Positions 16,761-30,697 of a stretch of DNA of 64,000 nucleotides are shown in pieces (position 1 is the stretch's first letter; the number at the start of each line of letters is the position of its first letter). The DNA comes from Pseudomonas sp. GM79 (lineage in GTDB: Bacteria; Pseudomonadota; Gammaproteobacteria; Pseudomonadales; Pseudomonadaceae), in contig NZ_AKJE01000004.1 of the NCBI RefSeq assembly GCF_000282495.1, positions 1 to 64,000 on the forward strand, written 5' to 3'. The position numbers and the translations under genes were made by a program. The notes under the pieces were generated by a model. That model saw nothing but the letters and a program-made list of their open reading frames with translations, was not told where the DNA came from and ran no database searches.

Positions 16761-16783
16761 AATTAGCCGCAAGGCCCCCATTT
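16756..16783 (+). promoter_or_regulatory. Second sigma-32 promoter, in front of dnaK
   Basis: CTTGAA, 14 bases, then CCCCATTT; the -35 hexamer overlaps the TGA stop of grpE. It provides dnaK with its own heat-shock start, about 70 bases before the dnaK ATG. Confidence 0.88.
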
Positions 16784-16862
16784 AGAAGTCAAGCGTTTAA
16801 GTGCTACCGCAGTCAGCCACCACTACTGCGGCATCCAAATCCAAAGTTTCGGGAGAGTGAAC

Positions 16863-18779
16863 ATGGGCAAAATTATCGGTATCGACCTGGGGACTACCAA
16901 CTCCTGCGTCTCCGTGCTGGAAAACGGCAAAGCCAAAGTTATTGAAAACGCTGAAGGCGCGCGTACCACGCCGTCGATCATCGCTTATGCCAACGACGGT
17001 GAAATCCTGGTTGGCCAGTCGGCCAAGCGTCAGGCAGTGACCAATCCGCATAACACCCTGTACGCGGTGAAGCGTCTGATCGGTCGTCGTTTCGACGAAG
17101 AAGTCGTACAGAAAGACATCCAGATGGTCCCTTACAAGATCGTCAAGGCTGACAACAATGACGCCTGGGTTGAAGTGAATGGCCAGAAAATGGCGCCGCC
17201 ACAAATCTCGGCTGAAATTCTGAAGAAGATGAAGAAGACCGCCGAAGACTACCTCGGCGAGCCAGTGACCGAAGCGGTGATCACCGTTCCGGCCTACTTC
17301 AACGACAGCCAGCGTCAAGCCACCAAAGACGCCGGCCGCATCGCAGGTCTGGACGTTAAACGTATCATCAACGAACCAACCGCAGCCGCACTGGCCTACG
17401 GTATGGACAAGGCCAAAGGCGATCACACCGTGATCGTTTACGACTTGGGCGGCGGTACTTTCGACGTTTCCGTGATCGAGATCGCTGAAGTCGATGGCGA
17501 GCACCAGTTCGAAGTGTTGGCCACCAACGGTGACACTTTCCTGGGCGGTGAAGACTTTGACATTCGTCTGATCGACTACCTCGTTGACGAATTCAAGAAA
17601 GAAAGCGGCATGAACCTCAAGGGTGACCCGCTGGCCATGCAGCGCCTGAAAGAAGCCGCTGAGAAAGCCAAGATCGAACTGTCCTCGAGCCAGTCGACCG
17701 ACGTGAACCTGCCGTACATCACTGCAGACGCTACCGGTCCTAAGCACTTGAACGTGAAAATCTCCCGCGCCAAGCTCGAAGCGCTGGTTGAAGACCTGGT
17801 TCAGCGCACCATCGAACCTTGCCGCATTGCGATGAAAGACGCCGGTATCGACGTTGGTTCGATCAACGACGTGATCCTGGTCGGCGGTCAGACCCGTATG
17901 CCACTGGTTCAGAAGCTGGTGACCGATTTCTTCGGTAAAGAAGCACGTAAAGACGTCAACCCTGACGAAGCTGTTGCCATGGGTGCTGCTATCCAGGGCG
18001 CGGTATTGGCTGGTGACGTGAAAGACGTTCTGCTGCTCGACGTCAGCCCGCTGACCCTGGGTATCGAAACCATGGGTGGCGTGATGACCGCGCTGATCGA
18101 GAAAAACACCACGATTCCTACCAAGAAATCGCAAGTGTTCTCGACTGCCGACGACAACCAGGGCGCAGTGACCATTCACGTACTGCAAGGTGAGCGTAAG
18201 CAAGCCGCACAGAACAAGTCCCTGGGCAAGTTCGACCTGGCCGAGATTCCACCAGCACCACGTGGCGTGCCACAAATCGAAGTGACCTTCGACATCGACG
18301 CCAACGGCATCCTGCACGTCGGCGCGAAAGACAAGGCTACCGGCAAGACTCAGTCGATCGTGATCAAGGCCAACTCCGGTCTGTCCGAGGAAGAAATTCA
18401 GCAGATGGTTCGCGATGCTGAAGTGAACGCTGAAGAAGACCGCAAGTTCGAAGAACTGGCCAGCGCCCGTAACCAAGGCGATGCCCTGGTTCACTCGACG
18501 CGCAAAATGGTCGCTGATGCTGGCGATAAAGTGAGCGCAGAAGAGAAGACTGCAATCGAAGCCGCTGTAGTTGCCCTGGAAACCGCCATCAAAGGCGACG
18601 ACAAGGCCGCTATCGAAGCCAAGGTTGAAGAGCTGTCCAAGGTTTCTGCGCCAGTGGCTCAGAAAATGTATGCCGAACAGGCTCAGCCAGCTGAAGGCGC
18701 GGCACCGCACGACGAAAAAGCTGAAAAGGCTGACGACGTTGTTGATGCCGAGTTCGAAGAAGTCAAAGACCACAAGTAA
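16863..18779 (+). CDS. dnaK: Chaperone DnaK (Hsp70)
   Basis: A 638-residue ATP-dependent chaperone. The ATPase domain starts [15 protein letters not shown] and contains [13 protein letters not shown] and [10 protein letters not shown]. The substrate-binding domain begins about residue 390, after the [18 protein letters not shown] segment, and the disordered tail ends in EEVKDHK. I chose the ATG at 16863 (GGGAG seven bases upstream); a GTG two codons earlier is less likely. It works with GrpE (upstream) and DnaJ (downstream). Confidence 0.98.
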   Translation: MGKIIGIDLGTTNSCVSVLENGKAKVIENAEGARTTPSIIAYANDGEILVGQSAKRQAVTNPHNTLYAVKRLIGRRFDEEVVQKDIQMVPYKIVKADNNDAWVEVNGQKMAPPQISAEILKKMKKTAEDYLGEPVTEAVITVPAYFNDSQRQATKDAGRIAGLDVKRIINEPTAAALAYGMDKAKGDHTVIVYDLGGGTFDVSVIEIAEVDGEHQFEVLATNGDTFLGGEDFDIRLIDYLVDEFKKESGMNLKGDPLAMQRLKEAAEKAKIELSSSQSTDVNLPYITADATGPKHLNVKISRAKLEALVEDLVQRTIEPCRIAMKDAGIDVGSINDVILVGGQTRMPLVQKLVTDFFGKEARKDVNPDEAVAMGAAIQGAVLAGDVKDVLLLDVSPLTLGIETMGGVMTALIEKNTTIPTKKSQVFSTADDNQGAVTIHVLQGERKQAAQNKSLGKFDLAEIPPAPRGVPQIEVTFDIDANGILHVGAKDKATGKTQSIVIKANSGLSEEEIQQMVRDAEVNAEEDRKFEELASARNQGDALVHSTRKMVADAGDKVSAEEKTAIEAAVVALETAIKGDDKAAIEAKVEELSKVSAPVAQKMYAEQAQPAEGAAPHDEKAEKADDVVDAEFEEVKDHK

Positions 18780-18833
18780 GTTGTTGGTCGCCCGGTTGAC
18801 TGCCTTCAGGCGGTGACTGGTAGGATGTCGCCG

Positions 18834-18853
18834 CGCGGGAGCTTGCTCCCGCG
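18834..18853. other. Hairpin in the dnaK-dnaJ gap
   Basis: CGCGGGAG-CTTG-CTCCCGCG forms an 8-bp GC stem with a 4-nt loop, 55 bases after the dnaK stop. There is no T tract, so it more likely moderates read-through or protects the upstream message. The 298-base gap otherwise contains no ORF or recognisable promoter. Confidence 0.5.
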
Positions 18854-19077
18854 TTGGCGTGTCTGGAGTTAGCGAATTTTTACAGCATGCGACAACTGTT
18901 CGGGTGCTGATGGTATGGCCGGAAATGCTCCTGCTTTTCGAGCCAGAAGTACCGTATTGAATCAAAGACCAGGATCGTTGAATTGACGTGAGTTGGGTCC
19001 GGGCCTGTATTGGGGCTCAACGAGTTTGGCGAGGCTCAGGAGAGGTTTGCCGAACGTCCTTAAGAGTGCAAAGACTT

Positions 19078-20202
19078 ATGGCAAAGCGTGACTATTACGA
19101 AGTATTGGGTGTTGAGCGTGGTTCAAGCGAAGCGGACCTGAAAAAGGCCTACCGTCGCCTGGCGATGAAGCATCACCCGGACCGTAATCCCGATGACAAA
19201 GCGTCGGAAGATATGTTCAAGGAGGCCAACGAGGCCTACGAAGTGCTGTCCGATTCCAGCAAGCGCGCGGCCTATGACCAATACGGTCATGCCGGTGTCG
19301 ACCCGAGCATGGGTGGCGGCGGTGCCGGTTTTGGCGGTCAGAATTTCTCCGATATCTTTGGCGATGTCTTCAGTGACTTCTTCGGTGGCGGTCGCGGCGG
19401 TGCTCGTGGCGGCGCTCAGCGCGGCAGCGATCTGCGTTACACCCTGGAGCTGAACCTGGAAGAAGCGGTGCGCGGCACGACCGTGAATATCCGCGTTCCG
19501 ACATTGGTCAACTGCAAGCCGTGCGATGGCTCGGGCGCCAAGAAAGGCTCCTCGCCGATCACGTGCCCGACGTGCGGCGGTATCGGTCAGGTACGCATGC
19601 AGCAGGGCTTCTTCTCGGTGCAGCAGACCTGCCCGCGCTGCCATGGCCAAGGCAAGATCATTTCCGATCCGTGCGATTCCTGCCGCGGCGAAGGTCGTGT
19701 CGAAGAGTACAAGACCCTGTCGGTGAAAGTGCCGGCCGGTGTCGATACCGGCGACCGTATTCGCTTGTCTGGTGAGGGCGAGGCGGGTGCGCAGGGTGGT
19801 CCGACCGGTGACCTGTACGTGGTAATCAACGTGCGAGAGCACGCGATCTTCCAGCGGGACGGCAAGCACCTGTTCTGCGAAGTGCCAATCAGCTTCGTCG
19901 ACGCAGCGCTGGGTGGCGAACTGGAGATTCCGACCCTTGATGGTCGGGTCAAGCTGAAGATTCCGGAAGGGACTCAGACCGGTAAGCAGTTCCGTGTTCG
20001 CGGCAAAGGCGTCGCGCCGGTTCGTGGTGGCGGTGCTGGTGACCTGATGTGCCGCGTGGCGGTCGAAACTCCGGTCAACCTGGGTCGTCGTCAGCGCGAA
20101 TTGTTGGAGGAGTTGCGCAGCTCCCTGGCGGGCGACAACAGTCATTCGCCGAAAACCACCGGTTGGTTCGAAGGCGTGAAGCGCTTCTTCGGCGATTTGT
20201 AA
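19078..20202 (+). CDS. dnaJ: Chaperone DnaJ (Hsp40)
   Basis: A 374-residue type I J-protein. The J domain (residues 1-70) holds the HPD motif in [12 protein letters not shown] Gly/Phe-rich linker follows ([27 protein letters not shown]). The zinc region has all four CxxCxGxG repeats ([32 protein letters not shown]). The C-terminal substrate domains end near [13 protein letters not shown]. The start [11 protein letters not shown] is the conserved one; upstream in-frame sequence is not coding. It stimulates the DnaK ATPase. dapB follows after 9 bases. Confidence 0.98.
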   Translation: MAKRDYYEVLGVERGSSEADLKKAYRRLAMKHHPDRNPDDKASEDMFKEANEAYEVLSDSSKRAAYDQYGHAGVDPSMGGGGAGFGGQNFSDIFGDVFSDFFGGGRGGARGGAQRGSDLRYTLELNLEEAVRGTTVNIRVPTLVNCKPCDGSGAKKGSSPITCPTCGGIGQVRMQQGFFSVQQTCPRCHGQGKIISDPCDSCRGEGRVEEYKTLSVKVPAGVDTGDRIRLSGEGEAGAQGGPTGDLYVVINVREHAIFQRDGKHLFCEVPISFVDAALGGELEIPTLDGRVKLKIPEGTQTGKQFRVRGKGVAPVRGGGAGDLMCRVAVETPVNLGRRQRELLEELRSSLAGDNSHSPKTTGWFEGVKRFFGDL

Positions 20203-21018
<816 letters not shown>

Positions 21019-21032
21019 GATGTGCCCGAAAT

Positions 21033-21067
21033 CGGGTTCAAACTCAGTGTTTGGGCCCGGTTTTATT
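21033..21067 (+). terminator. Terminator after dapB
   Basis: CGGGTTCAAAC and GTTTGGGCCCG form an 11-bp stem (two G-U pairs) with a 5-nt loop, followed by GTTTTATT. It ends the dnaJ-dapB message before the carA leader. Confidence 0.75.
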
Positions 21068-21128
21068 CCGCCAAGCGACGTCCTGTCGCATTCTCCGGCC
21101 TTTAGGGCTCATTGGCGGTAGACCAAAA

Positions 21129-21281
21129 ATGCCTTTTTCTGTAAGCTACAGCTTTAGTGTGTCCACTAAAAGCGCGCAGAATAATTCGGTGAAGAAGCGG
21201 GGTGACGTGTCCATACGTCACTCCGCTTTTTTACAACCTGCGATCGCCCTTTCAGGCTTTATTTACGGGAGGTCTTCTTGA
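21129..21281 (+). CDS. Candidate 50-codon leader ORF of carA
   Basis: This small frame ([15 protein letters not shown]...) starts at an ATG inside the carA leader, runs straight through the attenuator hairpin at 21196-21232, and stops with TGA that overlaps the TTG start of carA (TTGA). The ribosome-binding site is weak (GCGGTAG region). No homology is recognised. Translation through the hairpin would prevent it forming in the RNA, so the ORF could couple leader translation to carA expression. It may equally be a chance reading frame in a 260-base leader. Confidence 0.4.
   Translation: MPFSVSYSFSVSTKSAQNNSVKKRGDVSIRHSAFLQPAIALSGFIYGRSS
21196..21232 (+). terminator. Attenuator in the carA leader
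   Basis: AGCGGGGTGACGT and ACGTCACTCCGCT form a 13-bp stem (one G-U) with a 6-nt loop, followed directly by six T residues. It ends 45 bases before the carA start codon, so it would cut off carA unless it is overcome. That is the layout of transcription attenuation. Confidence 0.85.
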
Positions 21282-22414
21282 CTAAGCCAGCCATACTCGC
21301 CCTTGCTGATGGCAGCATTTTTCGCGGCGAAGCCATTGGAGCCGACGGTCAAACCGTTGGTGAGGTGGTGTTCAACACCGCAATGACCGGCTATCAGGAA
21401 ATCCTTACCGATCCTTCCTACGCCCAACAGATCGTTACCCTGACTTACCCGCACATCGGCAATACCGGCACCACGCCGGAAGACGCCGAGTCCGACCGCG
21501 TCTGGTCCGCTGGCCTGGTCATCCGTGACCTGCCACTGGTTGCGAGCAACTGGCGCAACACGATGTCACTGTCCGACTACCTGAAAGCCAACAATGTGGT
21601 GGCTATCGCCGGTATCGACACTCGCCGCCTCACACGCATCCTGCGTGAGAAAGGCGCGCAGAACGGCTGCATCATGGCCGGTGACAACATTTCCGAAGAA
21701 GCCGCCATCGCCGCCGCTCAGGGTTTCCCTGGCCTCAAAGGCATGGACCTGGCAAAAGTCGTCAGCACCAAAGAGAAGTACGAGTGGCGCTCGACTGTCT
21801 GGGATCTGAAAACCGACAGCCACGCAACTCTGGAAGCCTCCGAGCTGCCATACCACGTGGTGGCCTACGACTACGGTGTCAAGGTCAACATCCTGCGCAT
21901 GCTGGTCGAGCGCGGTTGCCGCGTGACTGTGGTGCCTGCACAGACTCCGGCCGCCGAAGCGCTGGCACTGAAGCCTGACGGTGTGTTCCTGTCCAACGGC
22001 CCGGGCGACCCTGAGCCATGCGACTACGCGATCCAGGCAATCAAGGACGTGCTGGAAACCGAGATTCCGGTGTTCGGCATCTGCCTCGGCCACCAACTGC
22101 TGGCTCTGGCCTCCGGCGCCAAGACCCTGAAAATGGGCCATGGCCACCACGGTGCCAACCACCCGGTCCAGGATCTGGACAGCGGTGTGGTGATGATCAC
22201 CAGCCAGAACCACGGTTTTGCGGTAGACGAAGCGACCCTGCCAGGCAACGTTCGGGCGATCCACAAATCGCTGTTCGACGGCACCCTGCAAGGCATCGAG
22301 CGTACCGACAAGAGCGCCTTCAGCTTCCAGGGTCACCCTGAAGCCAGCCCTGGCCCGAACGACGTAGCGCCACTGTTTGATCGCTTCATCAACGAAATGG
22401 CCAAGCGACGCTAA
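21278..22414 (+). CDS. carA: Carbamoyl-phosphate synthase small subunit (glutaminase)
   Basis: A 378-residue glutamine amidotransferase subunit that supplies ammonia to CarB for carbamoyl phosphate, used for arginine and pyrimidines. The class I glutaminase triad is visible: Cys269 in GICLGHQ, His353 and Glu355 in GHPEASPGP. The start is TTG (21278) with GGGAGG 6 bases upstream; it gives the conserved N-terminus [21 protein letters not shown]. The leader holds an intrinsic terminator and a leader ORF, suggesting attenuation control. carB follows after 117 bases. Confidence 0.97.
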   Translation: MTKPAILALADGSIFRGEAIGADGQTVGEVVFNTAMTGYQEILTDPSYAQQIVTLTYPHIGNTGTTPEDAESDRVWSAGLVIRDLPLVASNWRNTMSLSDYLKANNVVAIAGIDTRRLTRILREKGAQNGCIMAGDNISEEAAIAAAQGFPGLKGMDLAKVVSTKEKYEWRSTVWDLKTDSHATLEASELPYHVVAYDYGVKVNILRMLVERGCRVTVVPAQTPAAEALALKPDGVFLSNGPGDPEPCDYAIQAIKDVLETEIPVFGICLGHQLLALASGAKTLKMGHGHHGANHPVQDLDSGVVMITSQNHGFAVDEATLPGNVRAIHKSLFDGTLQGIERTDKSAFSFQGHPEASPGPNDVAPLFDRFINEMAKRR

Positions 22415-22433
22415 TCGCTCGCCCTGATGTAGC

Positions 22434-22478
22434 GAAGCCTGAGGGCGGTCCCGAAACCGGTGGCCCCCTCAAGGCTTC
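22434..22478 (+). other. Intercistronic hairpin between carA and carB
   Basis: GAAGCCT-GAGGG and CCCTC-AAGGCTTC pair with a one-base bulge around a GC-rich loop. There is no T tract. It is likely a message-stability element; the two genes are otherwise expected to be co-transcribed. Confidence 0.5.
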
Positions 22479-22531
22479 AGAGATTGAACAAGACGGCTTG
22501 CCGACTGACCTGCGGATTTGAGTGACAACCC

Positions 22532-25749
<3,218 letters not shown>

Positions 25750-25753
<4 letters not shown>

Positions 25754-26226
25754 TCAAATACCCAATGACCGTCCAGGGCGCGAAAGCCCTGGAAGAAGAA
25801 CACGCTCACCTGACCAAGGTCGTCCGTCCGAAGCTCAGCCAGGACATCGGTACGGCCCGCGAGTTGGGTGACTTGAAGGAAAACGCCGAGTACCACGCTG
25901 CTCGCGAGCAGCAGGGTATGGTCGAGGCGCGGATTCGTGACATTGAAGGCCGGATTCAGAATCAGGTCATCATCGATGTCACGACCATTCCTCATACCGG
26001 CAAAGTGATTTTCGGCACTACCGTTGAAATCGCCAACGTCGAGACGGATGAGCGCGTCACTTACCACATCGTGGGTGAGGATGAGGCTGACTTCAAACTC
26101 GGCAAGATTTCGGTGGGTTCGCCACTGGCTCGCGCCTTGATCGCCAAGGAAGAGGGTGATGTGGTCGCCGTGAAAACGCCAGGTGGCGTTATCGAGTATG
26201 AGATTGTCGAAGTTCGCCACCTCTGA
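25750..26226 (+). CDS. greA: Transcription elongation factor GreA
   Basis: A 158-residue factor that rescues backtracked RNA polymerase by stimulating transcript cleavage. The N-terminal coiled coil carries the acidic tip ([19 protein letters not shown] with the essential Asp/Glu pair), and the C-terminal FKBP-like domain ends near [23 protein letters not shown]. The ATG overlaps the carB stop by 4 bases, so translation is coupled to carB. Confidence 0.98.
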
Positions 26227-26231
26227 AAGAA

Positions 26232-26254
26232 GGCGCCCGCTACGTGCGGGCGCC
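26232..26254 (+). other. Perfect hairpin immediately before a start codon
   Basis: GGCGCCCGC and GCGGGCGCC form a 9-bp all-GC stem with loop TACGT, and the ATG of the next gene follows directly at 26255. It begins 5 bases after the greA stop. There is no T tract. It occupies the place where a ribosome-binding site should be. Confidence 0.6.
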
Positions 26255-26659
26255 ATGCTTTGGCAGCTGACTCAAATGTTGTGGGTTGGCGGCCTGTGGC
26301 TGTTGCACATCGGTCTGCTGCCGGTGCTGGGACGAATAGGCCTGGCACCGCTGCTGATCGACGAAATTGCAGGCATGCTGAATACGCTGATGGTGGGATT
26401 TGCCGCAGCGTGTGTGATTTTTCAGGTTTTGGTGCTGGTTCAGGCCGAGGGCCTTGCCAGTCTATGGCGCGATATTCGTGGGCAACTGCTGCTGATGGCA
26501 CTGTATGGGGGCGCGATGTATTTTGCGGTCCACGTCGGCTGGCCGCAGGCGGCGCATTGGCAGCTGTTCAGCTATCTTGTTCTGGGATTTTCCGGGCTGG
26601 TGCTGGTGATGCAACCGGTGCCGGGATGGAGTGTGAGGGTGCGCGAAGCACACCCTTGA
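26255..26659 (+). CDS. Small integral membrane protein (DUF4149-like)
   Basis: A 134-residue protein with four predicted membrane segments (about residues 9-27, 45-65, 79-97 and 103-122), short loops and few charged residues. It resembles the uncharacterised DUF4149 membrane proteins usually found beside greA in pseudomonads; the family name is from memory. No enzymatic motif is visible. The start MLWQLTQMLWVGGLW follows a GC hairpin rather than a ribosome-binding site. In-frame ATGs upstream lie inside greA, so translation may depend on coupling with greA. Confidence 0.72.
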   Translation: MLWQLTQMLWVGGLWLLHIGLLPVLGRIGLAPLLIDEIAGMLNTLMVGFAAACVIFQVLVLVQAEGLASLWRDIRGQLLLMALYGGAMYFAVHVGWPQAAHWQLFSYLVLGFSGLVLVMQPVPGWSVRVREAHP

Positions 26660-26668
26660 CCCTTGTCA

Positions 26669-26977
26669 TCACTTGAAGCGATGGACGTTCGACAGCTGCT
26701 TGTTGACGCTGAAGTTCTTGCGGTAAATCAGTGCCATCTTGCCGATGACTTGAACCAGATCGGCTTTGCCGGCCTTGCAGAGTTCTGCAATGGCTGCCAG
26801 GCGCGATTCGCGATCGAGGATGTTGAGCTTGATTTTGATCAGCTCGTGATCCGCCAAAGCGCGTTCAAGTTCGGCTAACACACCTTCAGTCAAACCGTTG
26901 TCAGCCACAATCAAAACTGGTTTCAGATGGTGGCCAATGGATTTGTACTGTTTCTTCTGCTCTTGAGTGAGCGGCAT
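26669..26977 (-). CDS. yhbY: Ribosome assembly RNA-binding protein YhbY (CRM domain)
   Basis: A 102-residue protein made of one CRM (KH-like) domain. It contains LKPVLIVADNGLTEGVLAELERALADHELIKIKL and the family GxxG-type loop, here VQVIGKMALIYRKN. YhbY associates with pre-50S particles in E. coli. It is divergent from rlmE, another large-subunit maturation gene, with a 21-bp palindrome in the shared upstream region. Confidence 0.93.
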   Translation of the reverse strand: MPLTQEQKKQYKSIGHHLKPVLIVADNGLTEGVLAELERALADHELIKIKLNILDRESRLAAIAELCKAGKADLVQVIGKMALIYRKNFSVNKQLSNVHRFK

Positions 26978-27002
26978 AATCTGACCCTTTAGTCTGGATT
27001 CT

Positions 27003-27023
27003 GTAAAATGGCGGCCATTTTAC
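27003..27023. promoter_or_regulatory. 21-bp palindrome between yhbY and rlmE
   Basis: GTAAAATGGC, one central G, then GCCATTTTAC: a perfect inverted repeat without a loop. It lies 26 bases upstream of yhbY and 55 bases upstream of rlmE. The shape is that of an operator or overlapping divergent promoter rather than an RNA hairpin. Confidence 0.55.
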
Positions 27024-27078
27024 CCGAGGGTTCGTGGATCCGCCCAATTAATCACGACCCTTATCATCGAGGTGCCCA

Positions 27079-27708
27079 ATGGCGCGTTCCAAGACAAGCC
27101 TTGGTTGGCTGAAAAGACATGTCAATGATCCCTATGTGAAGCAGGCGCAGAAGGATGGTTACCGCTCGCGTGCGAGTTACAAGCTTCTGGAGGTCCAGGA
27201 GAAATACAAGCTGATCCGTCCTGGTATGAGCGTTGTCGACCTGGGTGCGGCGCCCGGCGGCTGGTCGCAGGTCACTAGTCGGCTGATCGGTGGTCAGGGG
27301 CGTCTGATCGCCTCGGACATCCTGGAAATGGACAGCATTCCGGACGTGACTTTCATTCAGGGTGACTTCACCCAGGACGAAGTGCTCGCTCAGATCCTTG
27401 AAGCCGTGGGTAATTCGCAGGTGGACCTTGTGATTTCCGATATGGCCCCCAATATGAGTGGTACGCCTGAGGTGGACATGCCAAAAGCCATGTTTCTATG
27501 TGAGCTGGCTCTTGATCTGGCGGCTCGGATACTCAAGCCGGGTGGTAATTTCGTGATCAAGGTGTTTCAGGGCGAAGGGTTTGATGCTTACGTGAAGGAC
27601 GCTCGTCAGAAATTCGACAAGGTCCAGATGATCAAGCCGGACTCTTCCCGTGGCAGTTCCCGCGAGCAATACATGCTGGCTTGGGGCTACCGCGGCCGTA
27701 GTGAGTAA
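27079..27708 (+). CDS. rlmE: 23S rRNA (uridine-2'-O) methyltransferase RlmE (FtsJ/RrmJ)
   Basis: A 209-residue SAM-dependent enzyme that methylates U2552 in the 23S rRNA A-loop, the same length as the E. coli protein. The SAM site is [15 protein letters not shown], the catalytic Asp lies in [17 protein letters not shown], the catalytic Lys in [13 protein letters not shown], and the late Glu in [11 protein letters not shown]. It completes the K-D-K-E set. ftsH follows 190 bases later, the conserved ftsJ-ftsH order. Confidence 0.97.
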   Translation: MARSKTSLGWLKRHVNDPYVKQAQKDGYRSRASYKLLEVQEKYKLIRPGMSVVDLGAAPGGWSQVTSRLIGGQGRLIASDILEMDSIPDVTFIQGDFTQDEVLAQILEAVGNSQVDLVISDMAPNMSGTPEVDMPKAMFLCELALDLAARILKPGGNFVIKVFQGEGFDAYVKDARQKFDKVQMIKPDSSRGSSREQYMLAWGYRGRSE

Positions 27709-27901
27709 ATCGAGGTTTTTTTGCGGGTCGATAGGTTTTTCGTATTTCGTCCCGTGAGCATTAGCGAATATTGTGTAGAAAGTGTTTCACAAAGGGTTAC
27801 AGACGGCGCCTGCCAGAGCCGTAGGTAATGTAGTAAGTTAGGCCGGTGAATATCATGCGAAGCACGCGCCATTAGCGGAGCTTGCTTCAGAGGGTAGTTA
27901 A

Positions 27902-29821
27902 TTGAACGATATGGCAAAGAATCTGATCCTGTGGTTGATCATCGCGGCTGTCCTGGTGACGGTGATGAACAACTTCTCCAGCCCTAACGAGCCGCAGACC
28001 CTCAACTATTCCGACTTCATCCAGCAGGTCAAGGATGGCAAGGTCGAGCGCGTAGCAGTTGATGGCTACGTAATTACCGGCAAGCGCAACGATGGCGACA
28101 GCTTCAAGACCATTCGTCCGGCAATCCAGGACAATGGCCTGATCGGCGACCTCGTGGATAACCACGTGGTAGTTGAAGGCAAGCAGCCTGAGCAGCAAAG
28201 CATCTGGACTCAACTCCTGGTCGCAAGCTTCCCGATCCTCGTAATCATCGCCGTGTTCATGTTCTTCATGCGGCAGATGCAGGGCGGTGCCGGTGGCAAG
28301 GGCGGGCCGATGAGCTTCGGCAAGAGCAAGGCGCGCCTGCTCTCCGAAGATCAGGTGAAAACTACTTTGGCTGACGTTGCCGGTTGCGACGAAGCCAAGG
28401 AAGAAGTTGGCGAGCTGGTCGAATTCCTGCGTGATCCGGGCAAGTTCCAGCGTTTGGGCGGTCGCATTCCTCGTGGCGTGCTGATGGTCGGTCCTCCTGG
28501 TACTGGTAAAACCTTGATCGCCAAGGCGATTGCCGGCGAAGCCAAAGTGCCGTTCTTCACCATTTCCGGTTCCGATTTCGTCGAAATGTTCGTCGGTGTC
28601 GGTGCCAGTCGTGTTCGTGACATGTTCGAGCAGGCGAAGAAGCACGCGCCATGCATCATCTTCATCGATGAAATCGACGCCGTCGGTCGCCACCGTGGTG
28701 CCGGCATGGGTGGCGGTCATGACGAGCGCGAACAGACTCTCAACCAGTTGCTGGTAGAAATGGACGGCTTTGAAATGAATGACGGCATCATCGTCATTGC
28801 AGCAACCAACCGTCCCGACGTGCTGGACCCTGCATTGCTGCGTCCGGGTCGTTTCGACCGTCAGGTCGTGGTCGGTCTGCCGGATATCCGTGGTCGCGAG
28901 CAGATTCTCAAAGTCCACATGCGCAAAGTGCCAATGGGTGACGACGTCGCTCCGGCCGTGATCGCGCGTGGTACTCCTGGTTTCTCCGGTGCCGACCTGG
29001 CCAACCTGGTGAACGAGGCGTCGTTGTTCGCAGCCCGTGCCGGCAAGCGCATCGTCGAGATGAAAGAGTTCGAACTGGCCAAAGACAAGATCATGATGGG
29101 TGCCGAGCGCAAATCCATGGTCATGTCCGAGAAAGAGAAGCAGAACACTGCTTATCACGAAGCTGGCCACGCTATCGTCGGTCGCGTCGTCCCTGAGCAT
29201 GATCCGGTTTACAAAGTGTCGATCATCCCGCGCGGTCGTGCGCTCGGTGTGACCATGTTCCTGCCGGAAGAAGATCGCTACAGCCTGTCCAAGCGTGCAC
29301 TGATCAGTCAGATCTGCTCGCTGTATGGCGGTCGTATCGCTGAAGAAATGACCTTGGGCTTCGATGGCGTCACTACCGGCGCATCCAACGACATCATGCG
29401 TGCCAGCCAGATCGCACGGAACATGGTGACCAAGTGGGGCTTGTCGGAAAAACTCGGTCCGTTGATGTACGCCGAAGAAGAGGGCGAAGTGTTCCTCGGT
29501 CGTGGCGGCGGTGGTCAACATGCCAGCTTCTCCGGCGAGACAGCCAAACTGATCGACTCCGAAGTACGCAGCATCATTGACCAGTGCTACGGCACGGCCA
29601 AACAGATCCTTACGGATAACCGTGACAAGCTTGACGCCATGGCGGATGCCTTGATGAAGTACGAGACGATCGATGCTGATCAGATCGATGACATCATGGC
29701 AGGTCGTGCTCCTCGCGAGCCTCGCGACTGGTCTGGCGGTAGTGATACTTCCGGCACGCCTCCGGCGGTGCAGGATGGGCGTCCGGAAACACCCATCGGT
29801 GGCCCGGCTGCTGACGTATAA
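27902..29821 (+). CDS. ftsH: Membrane-anchored ATP-dependent zinc protease FtsH
   Basis: A 639-residue AAA+ metalloprotease of the inner membrane that degrades sigma-32, LpxC and damaged membrane proteins. There are two membrane segments (about residues 7-24 and 101-123). Walker A is GPPGTGKT (about 197-204), Walker [12 protein letters not shown], and the second region of homology lies in [19 protein letters not shown]. The zinc site is HEAGH (about 420). I give the TTG at 27902 because AGGG lies 7 bases before it; the often-annotated ATG at 27911 (MAKNLILW) has no correctly spaced site. It links the heat-shock theme of grpE-dnaK-dnaJ to membrane quality control. folP follows after 8 bases. 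Confidence 0.96.
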   Translation: MNDMAKNLILWLIIAAVLVTVMNNFSSPNEPQTLNYSDFIQQVKDGKVERVAVDGYVITGKRNDGDSFKTIRPAIQDNGLIGDLVDNHVVVEGKQPEQQSIWTQLLVASFPILVIIAVFMFFMRQMQGGAGGKGGPMSFGKSKARLLSEDQVKTTLADVAGCDEAKEEVGELVEFLRDPGKFQRLGGRIPRGVLMVGPPGTGKTLIAKAIAGEAKVPFFTISGSDFVEMFVGVGASRVRDMFEQAKKHAPCIIFIDEIDAVGRHRGAGMGGGHDEREQTLNQLLVEMDGFEMNDGIIVIAATNRPDVLDPALLRPGRFDRQVVVGLPDIRGREQILKVHMRKVPMGDDVAPAVIARGTPGFSGADLANLVNEASLFAARAGKRIVEMKEFELAKDKIMMGAERKSMVMSEKEKQNTAYHEAGHAIVGRVVPEHDPVYKVSIIPRGRALGVTMFLPEEDRYSLSKRALISQICSLYGGRIAEEMTLGFDGVTTGASNDIMRASQIARNMVTKWGLSEKLGPLMYAEEEGEVFLGRGGGGQHASFSGETAKLIDSEVRSIIDQCYGTAKQILTDNRDKLDAMADALMKYETIDADQIDDIMAGRAPREPRDWSGGSDTSGTPPAVQDGRPETPIGGPAADV

Positions 29822-29829
29822 GGTTTGAA

Positions 29830-30681
29830 ATGACTTCTGTTCTGTCCTCGACCCGGTTGCCTTGCGGTAACCGGGTTCTTGATTTGGCCCAGACGCATGT
29901 CATGGGCATTCTCAATGTCACTCCCGACTCCTTTTCCGATGGTGGCCAATACAGTCAGCTCGATGCGGCCTTGCGCCACGCCGAGGCGATGGTGGCGGCT
30001 GGTGCGACGCTGATCGACGTTGGTGGCGAATCGACCCGGCCCGGTGCCAGGGCGGTTTCCCCCCTTGAAGAGATGGAGCGTGTAGCGCCTGTCGTCGAGC
30101 GGATTCATCGTGAACTCGATGTGATTATCTCGGTCGATACCTCCACGCCGGCAGTCATGCGTGAAACCGCAAGGCTGGGGGCGGGTTTGATCAATGATGT
30201 GCGTTCGTTGCGTCGAGATGGCGCTCTGGATGCGGCAGCGGCCACCGGCTTGCCGGTATGTCTGATGCATATGCTCGGTGAGCCGGGCGACATGCAGGAC
30301 AATCCGCAGTACCAGGATGTGACGAAAGAGGTCGGCGAGTTTCTCGCTGAGCGCATGGTTCAGTGCGCGTCGGTGGGCATCCCCGCCGAGCGGATCATTC
30401 TCGATCCGGGCTTCGGCTTCGCGAAAACCTTGCAGCACAACCTGAGCCTGTTTAAGCGTATGGAGGCCTTGCATGCCTTGGGGCGGCCTCTGTTGGTCGG
30501 GGTTTCGCGAAAGAGCATGATCGGGCAAGCCTTGAATCGGCCTGTGGGAGAGCGCCTGTATGGCGGTTTGGCGCTCGCGGCACTGGCTTCAATCAAGGGG
30601 GCGCGTATATTGCGCGTCCATGATGTGGCCGAAACCGTCGATGTGGTGCGGATGATCGCCGCCGTAGAATCAGCCGAATAA
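29830..30681 (+). CDS. folP: Dihydropteroate synthase
   Basis: A 283-residue folate-pathway enzyme that joins p-aminobenzoate to dihydropterin pyrophosphate; it is the sulphonamide target. The two family signatures are present: [15 protein letters not shown] (about residues 25-39) and GGESTRPGA (about 65-73). Later [10 protein letters not shown] and VSRKSMIG complete the TIM-barrel active site. It lies 8 bases after ftsH and 16 bases before glmM, the standard ftsH-folP-glmM operon. Confidence 0.97.
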   Translation: MTSVLSSTRLPCGNRVLDLAQTHVMGILNVTPDSFSDGGQYSQLDAALRHAEAMVAAGATLIDVGGESTRPGARAVSPLEEMERVAPVVERIHRELDVIISVDTSTPAVMRETARLGAGLINDVRSLRRDGALDAAAATGLPVCLMHMLGEPGDMQDNPQYQDVTKEVGEFLAERMVQCASVGIPAERIILDPGFGFAKTLQHNLSLFKRMEALHALGRPLLVGVSRKSMIGQALNRPVGERLYGGLALAALASIKGARILRVHDVAETVDVVRMIAAVESAE

Positions 30682-30697
30682 GAATGATGGAGTACTT

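Noticed and set aside
16797-18965. Open frame of 722 codons antisense to dnaK
   Set aside because: Same shadow effect in a highly biased gene; composition (Phe/His/Val-rich) is unlike a real protein.
21080-21100. ArgR site in the carA leader (TGTCGC)
   Set aside because: Only the first half of the motif is present; the downstream AA element is missing.
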